From Dipteris shenzhenensis (Eukaryota > Polypodiophyta > Polypodiopsida > Gleicheniales), in assembly GCA_047967505.1 (NCBI GenBank), contig CM106539.1: 64,000 bases of DNA; one strand, written 5' to 3'. Below are positions 21,201 to 32,844 of this stretch, in pieces. The position numbers and the translations under genes are program-made. The notes below the pieces were generated by a model. It saw only the letters and a program-made list of their open reading frames with translations, had not been told where the DNA came from and searched no databases. Positions within the stretch are counted from its first letter, which is position 1. The number at the start of each line of letters is the position of its first letter.

Positions 21201-22354
21201 GATATGCTGTTAAACGGAAAGAACAGCTTGTGTGTAAGCTCAAGCGGAGCTTGTATGGACTCAAGCAGGTGCCAAGGGAATGGTACAAGAAGTTTGATGC
21301 CTTCATGCAGTCCCAAGGGTATCATCGGTGTGAGACCGATCATTGCTTGTACACCAAACGGGCAAAGGATGGCACTTTGATGCTACTCATTCTATATGTG
21401 GATGACATGCTTATTGCCAGTAAATCTCAGCATGAGATTAGTGCTTTGAAGAAACAACTGCATAAGTCTTTTGACATGAAAGACTTGGGTGATGCAAATC
21501 ATATTCTTGGCATGCGTATTACTCGTGACAGGTCCAAGGGACTTTTGTTTTTGTCACAGAAAGAGTACATTGACAAAGTACTGCAGAGGTTTAAAATGGA
21601 GGGGGGGAAGTCCATTAGTACCCCGTTGCCTCCACATTTAAAACTCAGCAGTAAGGACAGCCCCGGATCAAATGATGATAAGGCTGAAATGGCCAAGGTT
21701 CCATATGCATCTGCAGTTGGATCTCTGATGTATGCCATGGTTGCCACTCGTCCGGATATTGCTTTTGCGGTGGGAGTCATCAGCAGGTATATGGCAAATC
21801 CAGGCAAGCGGCATTGGGAAGCAGTGAAAGGTGTCTTGAGGTATCTCAAAGGTACCAAAGACTTGTGCATATGCTATGGTAGGCAGGATGCATTGGTGCA
21901 TGGTTTTACAGATTCAGACTATGCAGGGAATGCGGATAACCGGAAGTCTACTACCGGTTATATTTTCACATTTGCAGTAGGTGCTATATCATAGGTGTCT
22001 CGGTTGCAGAAATGCGTTGCACTGTCAACCACAGAAGCTGAATATGTTGCAGCCACTGAGGCTTGCAAGGAAGCAATATGGCTTACTCGGCTGGTGGGAG
22101 ATTTGGGCATTACAGGAGATATGCTAGTTTTGCATTGTGATAGTCAGAGTGCTATCATGTTGGCAAAGAATCCGGTCTTTCATCAGAAGACCAAGCACAT
22201 AGAAGTGAAATATCATCTCATCAGGGAGGTACTGGAAGACAAGCGACTTGAGCTTGTGAAAGTGCATACTCATGATAATCCTGCAGATTTGCTCACTAAG
22301 TGCTTGCCTACAGAGCGGTTTGCACATTGCCGCCACATCATGGGATTAGGATGA
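18245..22354 (+). pseudogene. Copia C Gag-Pol polyprotein, single internal stop
   Basis: One frame of 1,369 codons from ATG 18245, broken only by TAG at 21992-21994 (codon 1250), where copia A has TGG. Gag occupies about residues 1-230, then an Arg/Ser-Lys-rich linker and CCHC knuckle 'CFYCGKKGHVKSKC' (from residue 235). Protease 'LLDSGASFHV' is near 320. The HHCC domain starts near 447. Integrase Asp/Asp/Glu lie near 509, 571 and 606 ('HTDLCEM', 'LRSDNGGEYVS', 'SERMNRT'). RT has 'YVDD' near 1052. RNase H has 'DSDYAGN', 'TTEAEY' and 'DSQSAIM'. The stop falls inside RNase H, so protease, integrase and RT could still be made but RNase H would be lost. Confidence 0.95.
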
Positions 22355-22443
22355 GACCATTCTTACTTTATGGTCTTGTATACAGTAACTGTATATTGCT
22401 GTAATTTTTTATTCTTTTCTCCCCTTTAGGCACATTGGCCTTT

Positions 22444-22454
22444 AGGTGGGAGGT
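22444..22454 (+). promoter_or_regulatory. Polypurine tract, copia C
   Basis: AGGTGGGAGGT lies immediately before the 3' LTR and is identical to that of copia A. Confidence 0.8.
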
Positions 22455-22657
22455 TGTTGGGGTAAAGGCACATTGCCAACCCTTCATTAAAAGATAGGAC
22501 ACCTATGACTGTCTTAAGACAGTCATAGGGTAAACCTAATCCTAATAAAACATAAGTGAGTTTGTGGTGTGGCTCATCATTCTTCACACTCGCACTAGAG
22601 TATCACTCTCTCTCACTCTCACTCTCTTGCTCTCTTCCACTACTCTCCTCCCTCTCA
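22455..22657 (+). repeat. Copia C 3' LTR
   Basis: A 203-bp copy of 16300-16502; the differences seen are 'cacactcgc' for 'cacacccgc' and 'gagtatcac' for 'gagtgtcac'. Target duplication follows. Confidence 0.96.
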
Positions 22658-22662
22658 ATGCT

Positions 22663-23556
22663 TACATGCACTGTCACTTTTGGTGCTACAACTACAGCCT
22701 CTAGTTCTTCTGCAGCTTCAAGTGATGGTTCTAATGCTACTTCCAGGACACCTGCACCTCCTGCTACAAGTGCTTTGCTTCCTACATAAGAGCAGATTCA
22801 GTGGGATGGTCATGATGCCAAAGCACATGCCTTGATTGCTCTTTCAGTGAAACGGGTTATTATCCCTCATATCCGGTCTTGAAAGACAACGAAGCAAGCA
22901 TGGGATCAGCTTGCATCTTTGTATCAGGTGCGGAATGAGGCGAGGGTTGCCTATCTCCACAAGCAGGTGACAGACTTGAAGCTTGAAGAGGGTGGTGGTA
23001 ACATGGATGCCTATCTCACTAATGTGAGGGATTTGAAAGAGCACTACTTGGCCAACATTGATGAGATTATACCTGATTCTCAACTTGTTTTCAATACCCT
23101 TGATGGGTTGTTGATTCATATCAAGGCTTTGCTACTACATTGAGGTTGGTTGCAGGGGGTGATGCCAATCATTTCTCATTTGACCAGCTGGTTGCTCTTC
23201 TTCTTCAGGAGGAGCAAAGTCATGTGAATCGCAATGCTTCTATGGCTAGTGATCAAGCATTTGCTGACCATCACAAACACAAAGGTAAAGGCAAGGTTGC
23301 AGCTGAAAAACCCTCTCATTCCCATGCTGATCATTCACATGGTGCCTCTTCTTCAAGTGATAACAAAAAGAAGAAGAGATGTAATGATTGCAGGAAACCT
23401 GGGCATTATATTTATGAATGCACGAAGCGCATGGCATCTGAAAAGAAACAGAAAGAGTCTGGTCTTGCAATATCTGGTTCTTCTAGTGCAGAAGATCGAC
23501 ATGAGTCCACTAATTTCGCACAAGACCAGCATTGGGCTTTCTTGGTTACATGTTAG
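22663..23556 (+). pseudogene. Copia D gag, main part
   Basis: It continues the Gag opened at 16160: a Ser/Thr/Ala-rich linker, then 'IQWDGHDAKAHALIALSV', 'AWDQLASLYQVRNEARVAYLHKQ' and 'YLTNVRDLKEHY', the typical UBN2-type helical region. Stops occur near 22788 and 22881 and a small frame change near 23125. The 3' part (23140-23556) is open and carries a His/Lys-rich linker with the zinc knuckle 'CNDCRKPGHYIYEC' (about 23380-23420). As a dead copy it makes no complete Gag. Confidence 0.85.
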
Positions 23557-23568
23557 TATAATCCTGAT

Positions 23569-25078
23569 GTTCATGATGCTTGTGTGGCAGTTTCTAATGT
23601 CCATGATGCCTGGTTCTTTGATAGTGGTGCTAGCAAGCACATCACTTCCTATCGGAAGTTATTCAGCTCATTGGAGCTTACATCTCAAGGCAGCAGTGTC
23701 ACATGTGCCAACAATGCATCATATACCGTGAAGGGTATTGGGCAAGTTGCTCTTACTTCTGTCTCTGGTGGTATTGTTACTCTTGAGCATGTGCTTTATG
23801 TTACAGGCATTCGTAAGAACCTCATTTCTATTTCAGCCATTGATACATGTGGCTTTCGGGTTCTTTTTTATGGTGTTAGGTGTGCAGTGTATAATGCTAC
23901 ACATGCCTTTAGCATGGTTTTGACTGGCACATTGTCTAGAGGTCTTTATAGACTTGATGCTTATGACAGATGTTTGGATGATGATGCTGCACTTGCCGAT
24001 GCACATGCCTTTGCTCTTGATTCTACAATAGCAGATACTCATTTGTGGCATGAGAGGTTTGGACACCTCAATTTTGGAGCCCTGGTGAAGTTGGAGGATA
24101 TGGTTGTGGATCTTCCCAAAATGAATATGCCTACAAAACATGTTTGTGAACCATGCTTGCTTGGTAAGATGCACTGTGCTGCATTTCCCAAGGATGGGAG
24201 AGTTGGTGCTTCACGCAAGCTTTATCTGGTTCATAGTTATGTTTGTGAACCCATGAGGGTTGCAGCTCTTGGGGGTTTCTACAATTTTGTCACTTTTATT
24301 GATGATTTCACCAGGTACACTTGGATTTTCGCATTGAAATCCAAATCTGAAGTTTCTTCATGCTTCAAGCACTTTATTGCCTTAGCTAAGATTGGGAGTG
24401 GGCTGCACATTGCTCACCTTAATACAGACAGAGGGGGTGAATACATGTCAAAGGAGTTTGCTGTTTTTTTGGCTTCCCATGGCATCAATCATCAATGCAC
24501 GGTGCCTTATACTCCTTAACAGAATCCCGTGGCTGAGTGGAAAATAGATCAGTGATGGAGATGGCCAGGTGCATGTTGAAGGGCAAACATTTGCCTCATA
24601 AGTTGTGGTTGGATGCGGTCATGTGTGCAAATTACATCTTGAATTGATGTCCTACAAAGGCATTGCAAACTATCACACCTTATGAGGCTTGGACGGGTCG
24701 TAAGCCTCGCATTTCCCACATGAGGACTTTTGGATGCTTAGCTTATGCTCATGTGCCTTCACACAAATGCACTAAGTTGGATGATAAAGCTGTCAAGTGC
24801 CTTTTTCTTGGGTATAGTTCAAAGGCAAGGGCTATAAGCTATATCAGCCCCGCACGGGCAAGTGTTTTGTTAGTCGGAATGTTGTGTTTGATGACTCTTC
24901 CACTATGCCTTTGCTGTACTGTCAAAAACAGCCCTTTGTTGATGACCCTGACATATTTGACAGCTTGATGCCTTTGTTTCCATCCGATGCTCGGGATGTA
25001 GTACCTCCTCCATCTGTTGGTCATTTGCAGCCCCATGTGCAGCCAGAAATTCAGCCTGATATGCCTCTCATTGATTAG
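23569..25078 (+). pseudogene. Copia D protease-integrase remnant, no RT
   Basis: The frame open to 24519 carries retropepsin 'WFFDSGASKHITSYRK', a GAG_pre-integrase HHCC domain ('LWHERFGHLNFGALVKLEDM…CEPCLLGKMH') and integrase core. In the integrase the first catalytic Asp position reads 'LVHSYVCEPM' (Asp replaced by Tyr), with the second Asp in 'NTDRGGEYMS'. A stop follows 'TVPYTP'. Further pieces in shifted frames read 'TPYEAWTGRKPRISHMRTFG' (24670-24730) and a proline-rich linker to 25078. RT and RNase H are absent, so the 3' part was deleted. Confidence 0.85.
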
Positions 25079-25480
25079 GATTATTTGCACATGGCTCTTG
25101 ACCAAGAAAGAGCTGAAATAAAGGAGCCCAAAAAGGTATTGGGCTCGCAAGTTTTGGCAAAACAATCAGTGCTTCCCATGTGGAGAAACGTGGACAGCAA
25201 AGGACAATAGGGTGTGCATAACAAAAACCATGGGGGCATCCGGAACTTAAATGATATGGAGCTTTGTGATGATGAGCATGCCAGAAGGAATTACCACCCA
25301 CATGACCTCGGAGGTTCTACAACACCCAAAGCAAAGGAATATATCACATTCCCTTTCGCCCCTAATGGAATGCATGATGGAGTATGTCTTTTTTTTATAA
25401 GTCCCCTTGTCCTTATATAGGGGCCAAACAGGCTAGTTAGCTGACCAACCATCAGCCAGCCAACAAACCCAAGGCAGGGC
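25079..25480. other. Unrecognised spacer after copia D
   Basis: No domain, repeat or RNA gene was recognised. Short frames only; a T-run occurs at 25389-25397. Confidence 0.4.
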
Positions 25481-25509
25481 TGGGGGGTCGGTTTGACTGA
25501 GTCTGCCAC

Positions 25510-25815
25510 TAGGGCTGTCTAGTCGGTTGATTTGGGGGCTACCGGCCCCTATATAGAGGGAGCCATTTGGGCTCCTTAATCATCAGTTGCAGCAGCCTTT
25601 ACCCTTGGCTGTCTTTCAGGGCAGCAAGGTGCAAGGACAAAGGCGCGGTGACAAGACAACTCAAGCTCTAGGGATCTAGAATTGCCACGAAGGTAGTACG
25701 ACTGCATATTTTGGTAAGGACAAAGGACCATGCTCTAGTGGCACTCTGGACTCATTTTATTTTGTGTCCATTGGATGGAAATATATCTTTGTTGTTTCTA
25801 TATCTCTCCTATGAG
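25510..25815 (+). repeat. LTR-like repeat, copy 1
   Basis: This unit shares long blocks with 25880-26295 in the same order: 'cagtcggttga' with 'tgggggctacc'; 'cctatata' followed by 'gggagccattt'; 'cccttggctgtctttcaggg'; 'gtagtacgac' with 'gcatattttggtaagga'; and 'ggaaatatatct'. CTATATAGAGG (about 25550) is a TATA-like promoter box. The downstream part also resembles the window start. Probably LTRs of the outer element E or a tandem LTR. Confidence 0.6.
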
Positions 25816-25879
25816 CCTAAGCCAAAAGAGTACTTGCTTGCAAGCTCAAGAGGAGCTTATGGTCCACGATATCTAGCCC

Positions 25880-26295
25880 CTAGGGCTGATCAGTCGGTTG
25901 ACTTGGGGGCTACCAGCTCCTATATAAAGGGAGCCATTTGTGCTCCTTACTCATCCATTGCAGCAACCTTCAAGGAGCAGACTGGAGCAGCAAAACAGCA
26001 GGGTTTGGGCCCACATCCAGGAGGACCAAGAGAGAGAGCTGGATGCTGCAGACATAGCTCAAGGGCGGGCTTCACCCTTGGCTGTCTTTCAGGGCAGCAA
26101 GGCGCATAGTGGTAAAGCCAACTCAAGCTTGGAAGCATGCAAGCTTAGGGATCTAGAAGTGCACGGAGGTAGTACGACAGCATATTTTGGTAAGGACAGA
26201 GGACCACGCTCTAGTGGGACTCTGGACTCATTTTGTGTTGTGTCCATCGGACGGAAATATATCTTTTGTTGGTTCTATATCTCTCCTATGAGCAT
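25880..26295 (+). repeat. LTR-like repeat, copy 2
   Basis: The second copy of the unit at 25510-25815, longer because of an insert of about 100 bp after 'cagcaacctt' (25975-26075). The TATA-like box CTATATAAAGG (about 25920) is better than in copy 1. Confidence 0.6.
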
Positions 26296-27377
26296 TGTCT
26301 ATTTACTCGCTTGCACATGTATGTCGACCACGCAAAGGGAAGTTTTGAATTCCACCCACTAACACCATTGAGCGATTTGGCTGTACATCTGGGTTCTCTT
26401 CAGATCTGTGTTGCTCTCTTTACTGTTCAGTAAGCACACGCAGTCGAGTTATCTCTTTCTTCTAGTGTCTTGTGATCACAGGGTAAATCTTCCACGACGA
26501 AGTTGCTGGAGTATGGTGGCTTGTAGGCTGTCAAAGGGCCCACCACAACTGCCACTGGCCAATCACAGTCAGCTGAGTGGCCTGTTTTGACACTTGGCTT
26601 GGTCAGCCAACTGCTACTGCGACTGTCCACATTGGCTGGCTGTATCCAGCACCTAGCTCAACCCATTTATGATTGCCAGCCGTGGCCCTCTATGCGTGCC
26701 AATCGTAGCTGAGGCCTACTTCGCTTGTCATCTATCTGCCCAACCATGTGGTCTTGTTATCCATATTGAGCACAATATATTATTATTCAATGGTGAATTT
26801 TCACAGCACAGGCTCACTACATAGCTCATCTGAGCCACATATGGGGTTAGATGGAGCAAGAACTTAAAAGTAGCCTACTATAGGCTGTTCATGTGCTTGA
26901 ATTGTGTGTTTGCCGTCATAGTTACGAGAGGTTTATAGTTTTTGCCACATGTACATGTGCATTGTCCCATATCCGTATGTGTTTGGATGCCTAACCTAAG
27001 AAGTAAAACCTGATATTGTTTCTTCATTGGATATACTTTGCATATATTAGTAAATTGAATAATAAATCCACAACGGAGAGGAATAATAAATTGATTAAGA
27101 AGTCCAAGAAGGTGATTCTCTTCGAGTGTTGCCAAGCCTAGTTCTACTTACTATATATGCATCAGCCTATGCAGATTGAGCAACGGATGAATGGGATCTA
27201 ACACTCTACAGGCAGTAGAGGTTACCTAGGCCATGGAATAGGGGTTTCTCAGGTGGAAATGTCAGTAACGTCAATGCTGTTTCAGAATTGCAACAACAAA
27301 AACGATGCGTATATTCTAGAAGCACACCTTGTTTCATGAAATCAACATGAGAGCAGCCTGAAGGGTAACAATCATAC
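26296..27377. other. Unrecognised sequence downstream of translin exon 5
   Basis: I searched this region on the minus strand for the next expected translin exon (the conserved block leading to 'GDY') and did not find it. No transposon protein was recognised. A Gln/Trp-poor GC-richer stretch at 26510-26720 contains repeated 'ggctg/cagcc' words. Confidence 0.4.
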
Positions 27378-28741
27378 CAGCTCATTCGAGAGATTGCAAA
27401 GACCTGAAAAAAAAGATAACACGGAATTTTTACTTTCATTTTCCACACAATGCCATGTGAAAATATTTAAATTTGGAAACACATAATCCAACGAAATACA
27501 ATCTGTAGTAGATAACCAACCTACGTACCAACAAGATAATCTTCCAGATCAAGCCCAAATTCTTCTTGCTTCACTGCATGAACCAACACAAAGTGTCAAA
27601 GATCAAATTCGAATTTCCTGACCTGCTCGATGAGAAGACATGACAACGATTGATCGTAAATATTGGAATCCTATCCCTCAAACTCAGGTTGGGACATACA
27701 TACTGCGTTCGAAAACGAATGCAACTTTTCGTCTTTTATGTGCACCATAAAAAATGTTATGAACAGCACTCTATTCAGCTTGGATACTTTTTCCTTTTGA
27801 CGATTAGAATCATTGTGCACTCGTGCAAGTGCGTCACTTAACCACGAATAGAATACACGTTGAGCAACGGATTGCTCGCTGTCTATGAGACTGTCTCATC
27901 GCACAAATTTGTACCGACATTTCGGAAGGCTCACATGATAGCAGTGAGACTGTCTCGCTGTGTGACAGTAACCCACCAGTCTCTAGCCAATGGATAAAAG
28001 CGAGTAAAAAGACAACAGTGTACGTCTGATTACGCCAGTGATCGTGATACCTGCCAGAAAAAAGAACGGCACGGGTATTTACAACCATTAGGAGGGAGAA
28101 GTGCAGTACTTTGGTCAGAAACGTCGCAAAACAAGGAAAGCACACCTCTCTCCGCATTCACTGTTTGGCCATGCATGTGGATCATCTTCAAAGTCTAACC
28201 TGAAAATGTGCTTCCTGCACAAAAGGGCAAGGCGTGCACCTACGTTTGAAGAAATTATCTACCTGTAATACTGTCCTGGAGAGGATTTGATCACCTCGGC
28301 GAGCTGATCATACAGTGAGCGCAAGCCGTCAATGTGAGACTTCACCTTCATCAACGGTTCTGAGCAAAAGTTCCCAAACGAGATTGAAAAGCGAGTGAAC
28401 GGCAAAAGAGCCAAAACTAGAAGCGAGTCGAGTTCGGAAGACATACCGGGAGAAGGACGGGAGTGATGGATGAGGAGAAGCTGGGCTTGCATGAGGCGGG
28501 TGGTGGTGTCAAGCTCAGCGACGATGGAGCGGAGCTTTTCCCGGACGGCGCCAGATTCTTCGAGCTGGGAACGAAAATCCTCGAACTGGCGATCCATGGA
28601 GGGCAAAGCGAGGAGGGTACGAGAAAGAGAAGAAGGCAAGCAAGGGCTGGGTATGCGAAGAAACAATCTAGAGCAACTGAAGGAGGACCCTCTAAAGCAC
28701 AAACCTGTTCTCAAGGTCGGAAGGAAAGCCGCCATAGCCAA
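27378..28741 (-). CDS. Translin, 5' exons (3' end not found)
   Basis: Translin is a single-strand DNA/RNA-binding protein that forms the C3PO ribonuclease with TRAX. Five exons fit GT-AG borders and phases: 28741-28447, 28359-28263, 28050-27951, 27568-27529 and 27403-27378 (186 residues). They encode an N-terminal Ser/Arg/Leu-rich extension that may be an organelle transit peptide, then 'MDRQFEDFRSQLEESGAVRE', 'LLLIHHSRPSPE', 'SSPGQYYRYHDHWRN', 'LLAFIHWLETGGLL', 'EEFGLDLEDYLVG' and 'GLCNLSNEL'. The order matches plant translin. The acceptor of exon 4 is ambiguous (27568, or 27573). The last roughly 75-80 residues usual for the family, from the 'PRY…GDY' block on, are not found, so the gene is truncated or continues across a TE-filled intron. 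Confidence 0.82.
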
Positions 28742-29007
28742 CTAACTCTCATCACTTCTTTTCTTCATTCATTCAAACTCTTTAGTCCTCATTTTTTTGC
28801 CCCTAAGCCACTTTGCCCATTCCTCCCTCGCATGGCTGCTTTAAGCATGGGATGCAAATCGTGTAGGATTTTTCCCTCCCGCATGCATAATAATAAGTGC
28901 TTGCCTCGCTTTGTAATGCGATTGGTGCATAGACTTCGCTCGTTCGAATACCAGCCACTTTTCTGAAGAAAACTTCAATGTGAGAGCGTCTACAACTCAG
29001 AACCCTA
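28742..29007 (-). promoter_or_regulatory. Upstream region of translin
   Basis: A 266-bp gap between the translin ATG and a relic LTR primer site. It is purine-rich on the minus strand (pyrimidine-rich on plus). No clear TATA box was seen. Confidence 0.3.
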
Positions 29008-29300
29008 CTCTGATACCATGTTGGAAGCTTCTTTCCCATTGGCTGAAACACCCTCCACAACCACCTTGTCGCATCCTCATTACTCTCGAACTTGGAACCA
29101 CAAAGCTTTCATGGCGACGTGCTTCTCGCAATGCTCGCTTAGCATCTCCTTGCTAGAGTTCCCAAGGGCAACTTTCTTCACGGATCATGTATTAGGACAA
29201 GCCTCCATGAGGTTGAGCATGCCCGTGACCTTGTTATCGATAATTTTAGCATGTTTGATAGATAATTTCAACCTGTTTGAGAAAGACCAAAGAAAATGGC
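29008..29300 (-). mobile_element. Copia LTR/primer-site relic
   Basis: On the minus strand, an LTR-like end GCTTCCAACA is followed without a spacer by TGGTATCAGAG (29018-29008), the tRNA-iMet primer site. The same junction (…TTCCAACA then the primer site) marks the end of copia B's LTR. The far end of this LTR was not located, and no gag follows before translin, so this is a truncated relic. The right boundary is a guess. Confidence 0.4.
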
Positions 29301-30525
29301 TACATTAAATGTGTATGTAGCTTTTTAGAGTCAATGCAAACTCCGAGAATGTCATTTTATTCAACTCACTAGGTAGTCTTAGTTCTCGTTAATGTCAATA
29401 GTTTGGAAATGAAAAAAATTGTGTCACAAGCTGCAAGCGTTCTTTCAATATGCTCACGATGCAAGATGGGTTGTTTTTTTTTTTTAAAGATGACATGGGA
29501 GTAAAAACAATGACCACGTCCCAATACAGGGATGCCATGGAAGAAACACACAAAGAACTCATGCATGTCAATGGCAAAGAGAGCCCAAGTGAAAAGGAGA
29601 CTAGATCAGGATACCTACGCAAAAGGGGAGTTGTCGGAGGCTGAGAACACCCTCGTGGAAAGGTTGGAGATGTAGCCGAAGAGTCGGTAGCTGAAGGAGA
29701 AGCTGCCACAGGAAAAAATGCACCAGTTTTTTCTTCAGCTCATGGTTGTGGGTAGTGTTCCACCATAATCAAAATAGAATAGAGGGAGACTAAAAGGCTC
29801 AAGGATCTCTAGTATTGGCACATACAGTGCATGTAGTGGTAGGGATAGTGGCACCTACAGTGCTTGTAGTGGTAGGGATAGTGGACCTGACATGGTAGCC
29901 CTAGTGAAGAAGAGATCGAATGATCCAAGGTCTCTAAGGAAGCTCTAGGCTCAAGAAGCTGGCGATAGTTGGTGCAATGAATCTAGGGCTACTATTGAGG
30001 ACTCTAGTTGATGGCATATGAACACTCTAGTAGATATTATGAAAGATCTCGATGGTGTAGAGTCAGTATTCCAAATGGACAAATTCATTGCAGAAGGACA
30101 AGAAGTTGGGCAAGCTAAATGTAGACAACACAAAGCTTCATATTGAGCAAAAGCAAGACCAATAGGGGTTGAAGCTAAACAGTAGCTACAGTCTATAAGA
30201 TTGCAAGTTTGGAGAGCTAAAAGCAACAACGCACAATTCTTGATCGTGCAAAAGCAAGACTAGCAAGGGCTAAAGCAAAACATTGAAGCATGTTTGAGCA
30301 GTGTGATGAAGTTCAGATGGCTTCTATGAACTCTAGGCTAACTGTCACATAGGCAATAGATAGTGAACGTCATGCCTCAGTATCTATTGTGGAGGCTAAA
30401 TGTAAGGTCTTGATGATGTAGGACTATCGCCCAGACTCTATAGATGCCCAGATTATGCATCAAGGTTTTGCTGACGTCCGCAAAGCTTGGAACAAGTCAC
30501 TTCCAAAACATATGGTGTCAATTGT
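29301..30525. other. Unrecognised region with short tandem repeat
   Basis: Plus-strand fragments such as 'LSEAENTLVERLE' near 29630 look like broken coiled-coil coding sequence, but no family could be assigned. A roughly 35-bp unit ('agtgcatgtagtggtaggga') is repeated twice at 29826-29884. Confidence 0.35.
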
Positions 30526-30822
30526 AATATACACACACACACACTCGCACACGCACACATGCACACGCACACACACATGTGCACATGCACACACACACAG
30601 GCATGCACACACAAGCACACACGCACAAACATGCACACACATGCTTACACACACACATGCACACACACGCATGCACGCACATGCACACTACACACACACC
30701 CACACACACGCACACACGCACACATGCACACACACTCGCACACATATACACACACACGCATGCATGCATGAACACACACGTGTACACGCGCGCGCACACA
30801 CACACACTCACACACACAAATA
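30526..30822. repeat. Long CA microsatellite
   Basis: About 295 bp of interrupted (CA)n with CACG and CATG variants. All long frames across it (His/Thr-rich on plus, Cys/Val-rich on minus) are products of the repeat. Confidence 0.95.
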
Positions 30823-32760
30823 TATAACCTAATGCTAATGATGTTGCTCAATAGTTGAATTCTAAGCTTGGTGCATATAGAGTGAATGGAGTCTATTTTG
30901 CCACCTTAGGCTTTTATTAGAGCTTGTGCTCAGACTTACGTTTCAAGCAAATGTTATTAGAAAAATCACCTTTGTATTTTGTGGCTCAGACAATTCGTAT
31001 ATTACCATGGTCACCTCCTAAAGACTATCAAAGTTTGATTCGTCACATAAATACCTAATATGGATGGAAATTGTGGATTTTCCCAAGTGTTTAGGAGATC
31101 CATTACCCATGATTGCTTCTAGTTTATGCAAAGCTACATTTGTCGCCCACGGCCCAATGAAAATGGGAATTGCTTTGCATACTTTGGGATAGAGATGTAA
31201 CTACTCCTCTATCTATCATCCTGCAAATTGATGGCATTGCTATGGGTCTAGCAGATTTTGATTTGAAATGGAGCATATTTGCAGGTGTTTGCTTCTCATA
31301 TGTAAGAAATTTGGCCACATGGCATCTTAATGCCCTCTGACACTTTCACAACCACCTTGCAGCCTTGTGTCCTTCAAAACAGCCTAAAATTAAAGAAATG
31401 CTGCAACAAAACAAAAGGGAAAATCAGTCATTTTTGTGGATCACATTTTTGATAAGGGCAAAGAAAAGATGCCTACATCTAGTCATGTTAATTTACTTTG
31501 GCCAAAAACACTGATAAAAATGATGCCTCTGCATGGCAACTCCCTTAAAACTAGCTCTAACCAAACCATGATTGGTACCTACTTGTAACTAGTCTACCTT
31601 TGTGCCTTTGACTAGACAATCCAGTCGCTCATGAGAAGTTAGAGGTGCAGGGAAGTTATGGTCTGTAGTGGTTAAAACGAGTACAATGTTTTCAAACAAT
31701 ATCTGTGACATGGGCAATGTTTCAGTGGTGGGTACTAACTTGCTCACCCCTATACATAGTGATGCAAGGAGCCAGGCACCAATGCAAATCAAATCATGAT
31801 GCAAATGCTTTCATTATTCTCCCAAGTACAAGGACAACTCTTGTCGTCATTCCCACATGCTTCGGGTAAAGCAAAATGAATGGAAACATATAATTGCGGT
31901 TTTGCATGCTTGTGATTTATGGAGATAGCTCAAGTCGTATACTCCTAGTTTCACTTTTCAACATAATACTCTGTCACACTATTTTGCATGGCACCTTTTC
32001 AACTGGCACCTCCTCTTTCAAGGTGTTGATAAATTACAGGATTGGTGTTTTGATCGTGAGTAACCTAGTTGTCTTGCTTTCCCATTTCATCTCCTAACTG
32101 CTTCCAAGGCATCTCACTTGCCTTTTCCTTTGCCTTGGATATCAGAGCATAACGATAGCCTTTGGCAATAGATAAGCATCTCCATTTTTGGCGAGCAGAC
32201 ATTGTAAAAGGTGGGGAAGTCAAAGTTGCAACTTAAGCAATGGGTTTTCCTCTAGACATGTATTGCTTGTACATTCCCAGTTGGCACTCTATTGCCTTGA
32301 TGGCAGATTGCTCCAACCCTTTGTCACTACTACCACTTTACAACAGAATCTATGCCCCATTTGTTATGGTATTGCCAATATTCCATAGAATTTTTTGACC
32401 GCTTGTATACCTCACTGCAACTTTGATTCTTTGAATTCCTCTCCTTGCTTTTTAGCAAATTGTCCCCAAGGTTTACCAGAGTATGTGGATTTTTTGGCTT
32501 GGTTGCGATTCTAGGCTCTATGGACTATCTATTTTACCCAGAATCAGCTTCACTCTTATGGTGACACTGTTCTACCTTTTCCTTATCTATGTGCTACTCT
32601 TTTTTTGTCTCTTCGCAAGTGATATGATCTAGAAGAGCTTTCACTTCAAAAATTTGAGGTGTTCCCCCATTGTTTCTAACTCGTTCTCATACTTCCACCC
32701 ACTTTGGGTGGCTGTGATTGTACATTCCATTCTTTCATAGATATTGTTGTTCCACATAAA
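30823..32760. other. Unrecognised intergenic sequence
   Basis: No open frame above 75 codons, no transposon motif and no RNA gene recognised in about 1.9 kb. Confidence 0.4.
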
Positions 32761-32761
32761 A

Positions 32762-32844
32762 TATGTGTGTGACTGTGTGTGTGCATGTGTGCGCATGTGA
32801 ATGAGTGTACGTGTGTGTGCATGTGTGGTGTGTGTGTGTGTGTG
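32762..32844. repeat. GT microsatellite
   Basis: Interrupted (TG)n of about 80 bp that runs up to the left edge of the first 1-kb direct repeat. Confidence 0.9.

Larger units (their letters stand above)
16300..22657 (+). mobile_element. Copia C: near-intact full-length LTR retrotransposon
   Basis: A 6,358-bp element with identical-length 203-bp LTRs that differ at two positions by eye, a primer-binding site, a long leader, a full-length gag-pol frame with a single stop codon, a polypurine tract and a 5-bp target duplication. It belongs to the same family as copia A. It is inserted in the gag of copia D. It is the best reference copy of this family in the window. Confidence 0.97.

Noticed and set aside
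28463-28966. 167-codon plus-strand frame opposite translin exon 1
   Set aside because: It is the antisense of the translin exon, whose minus-strand reading has clear family homology.
30455-30851. Several frames of 60-125 codons rich in His/Thr or Cys/Val
   Set aside because: They are six-frame readings of the CA microsatellite on both strands; no non-repeat coding sequence supports them.
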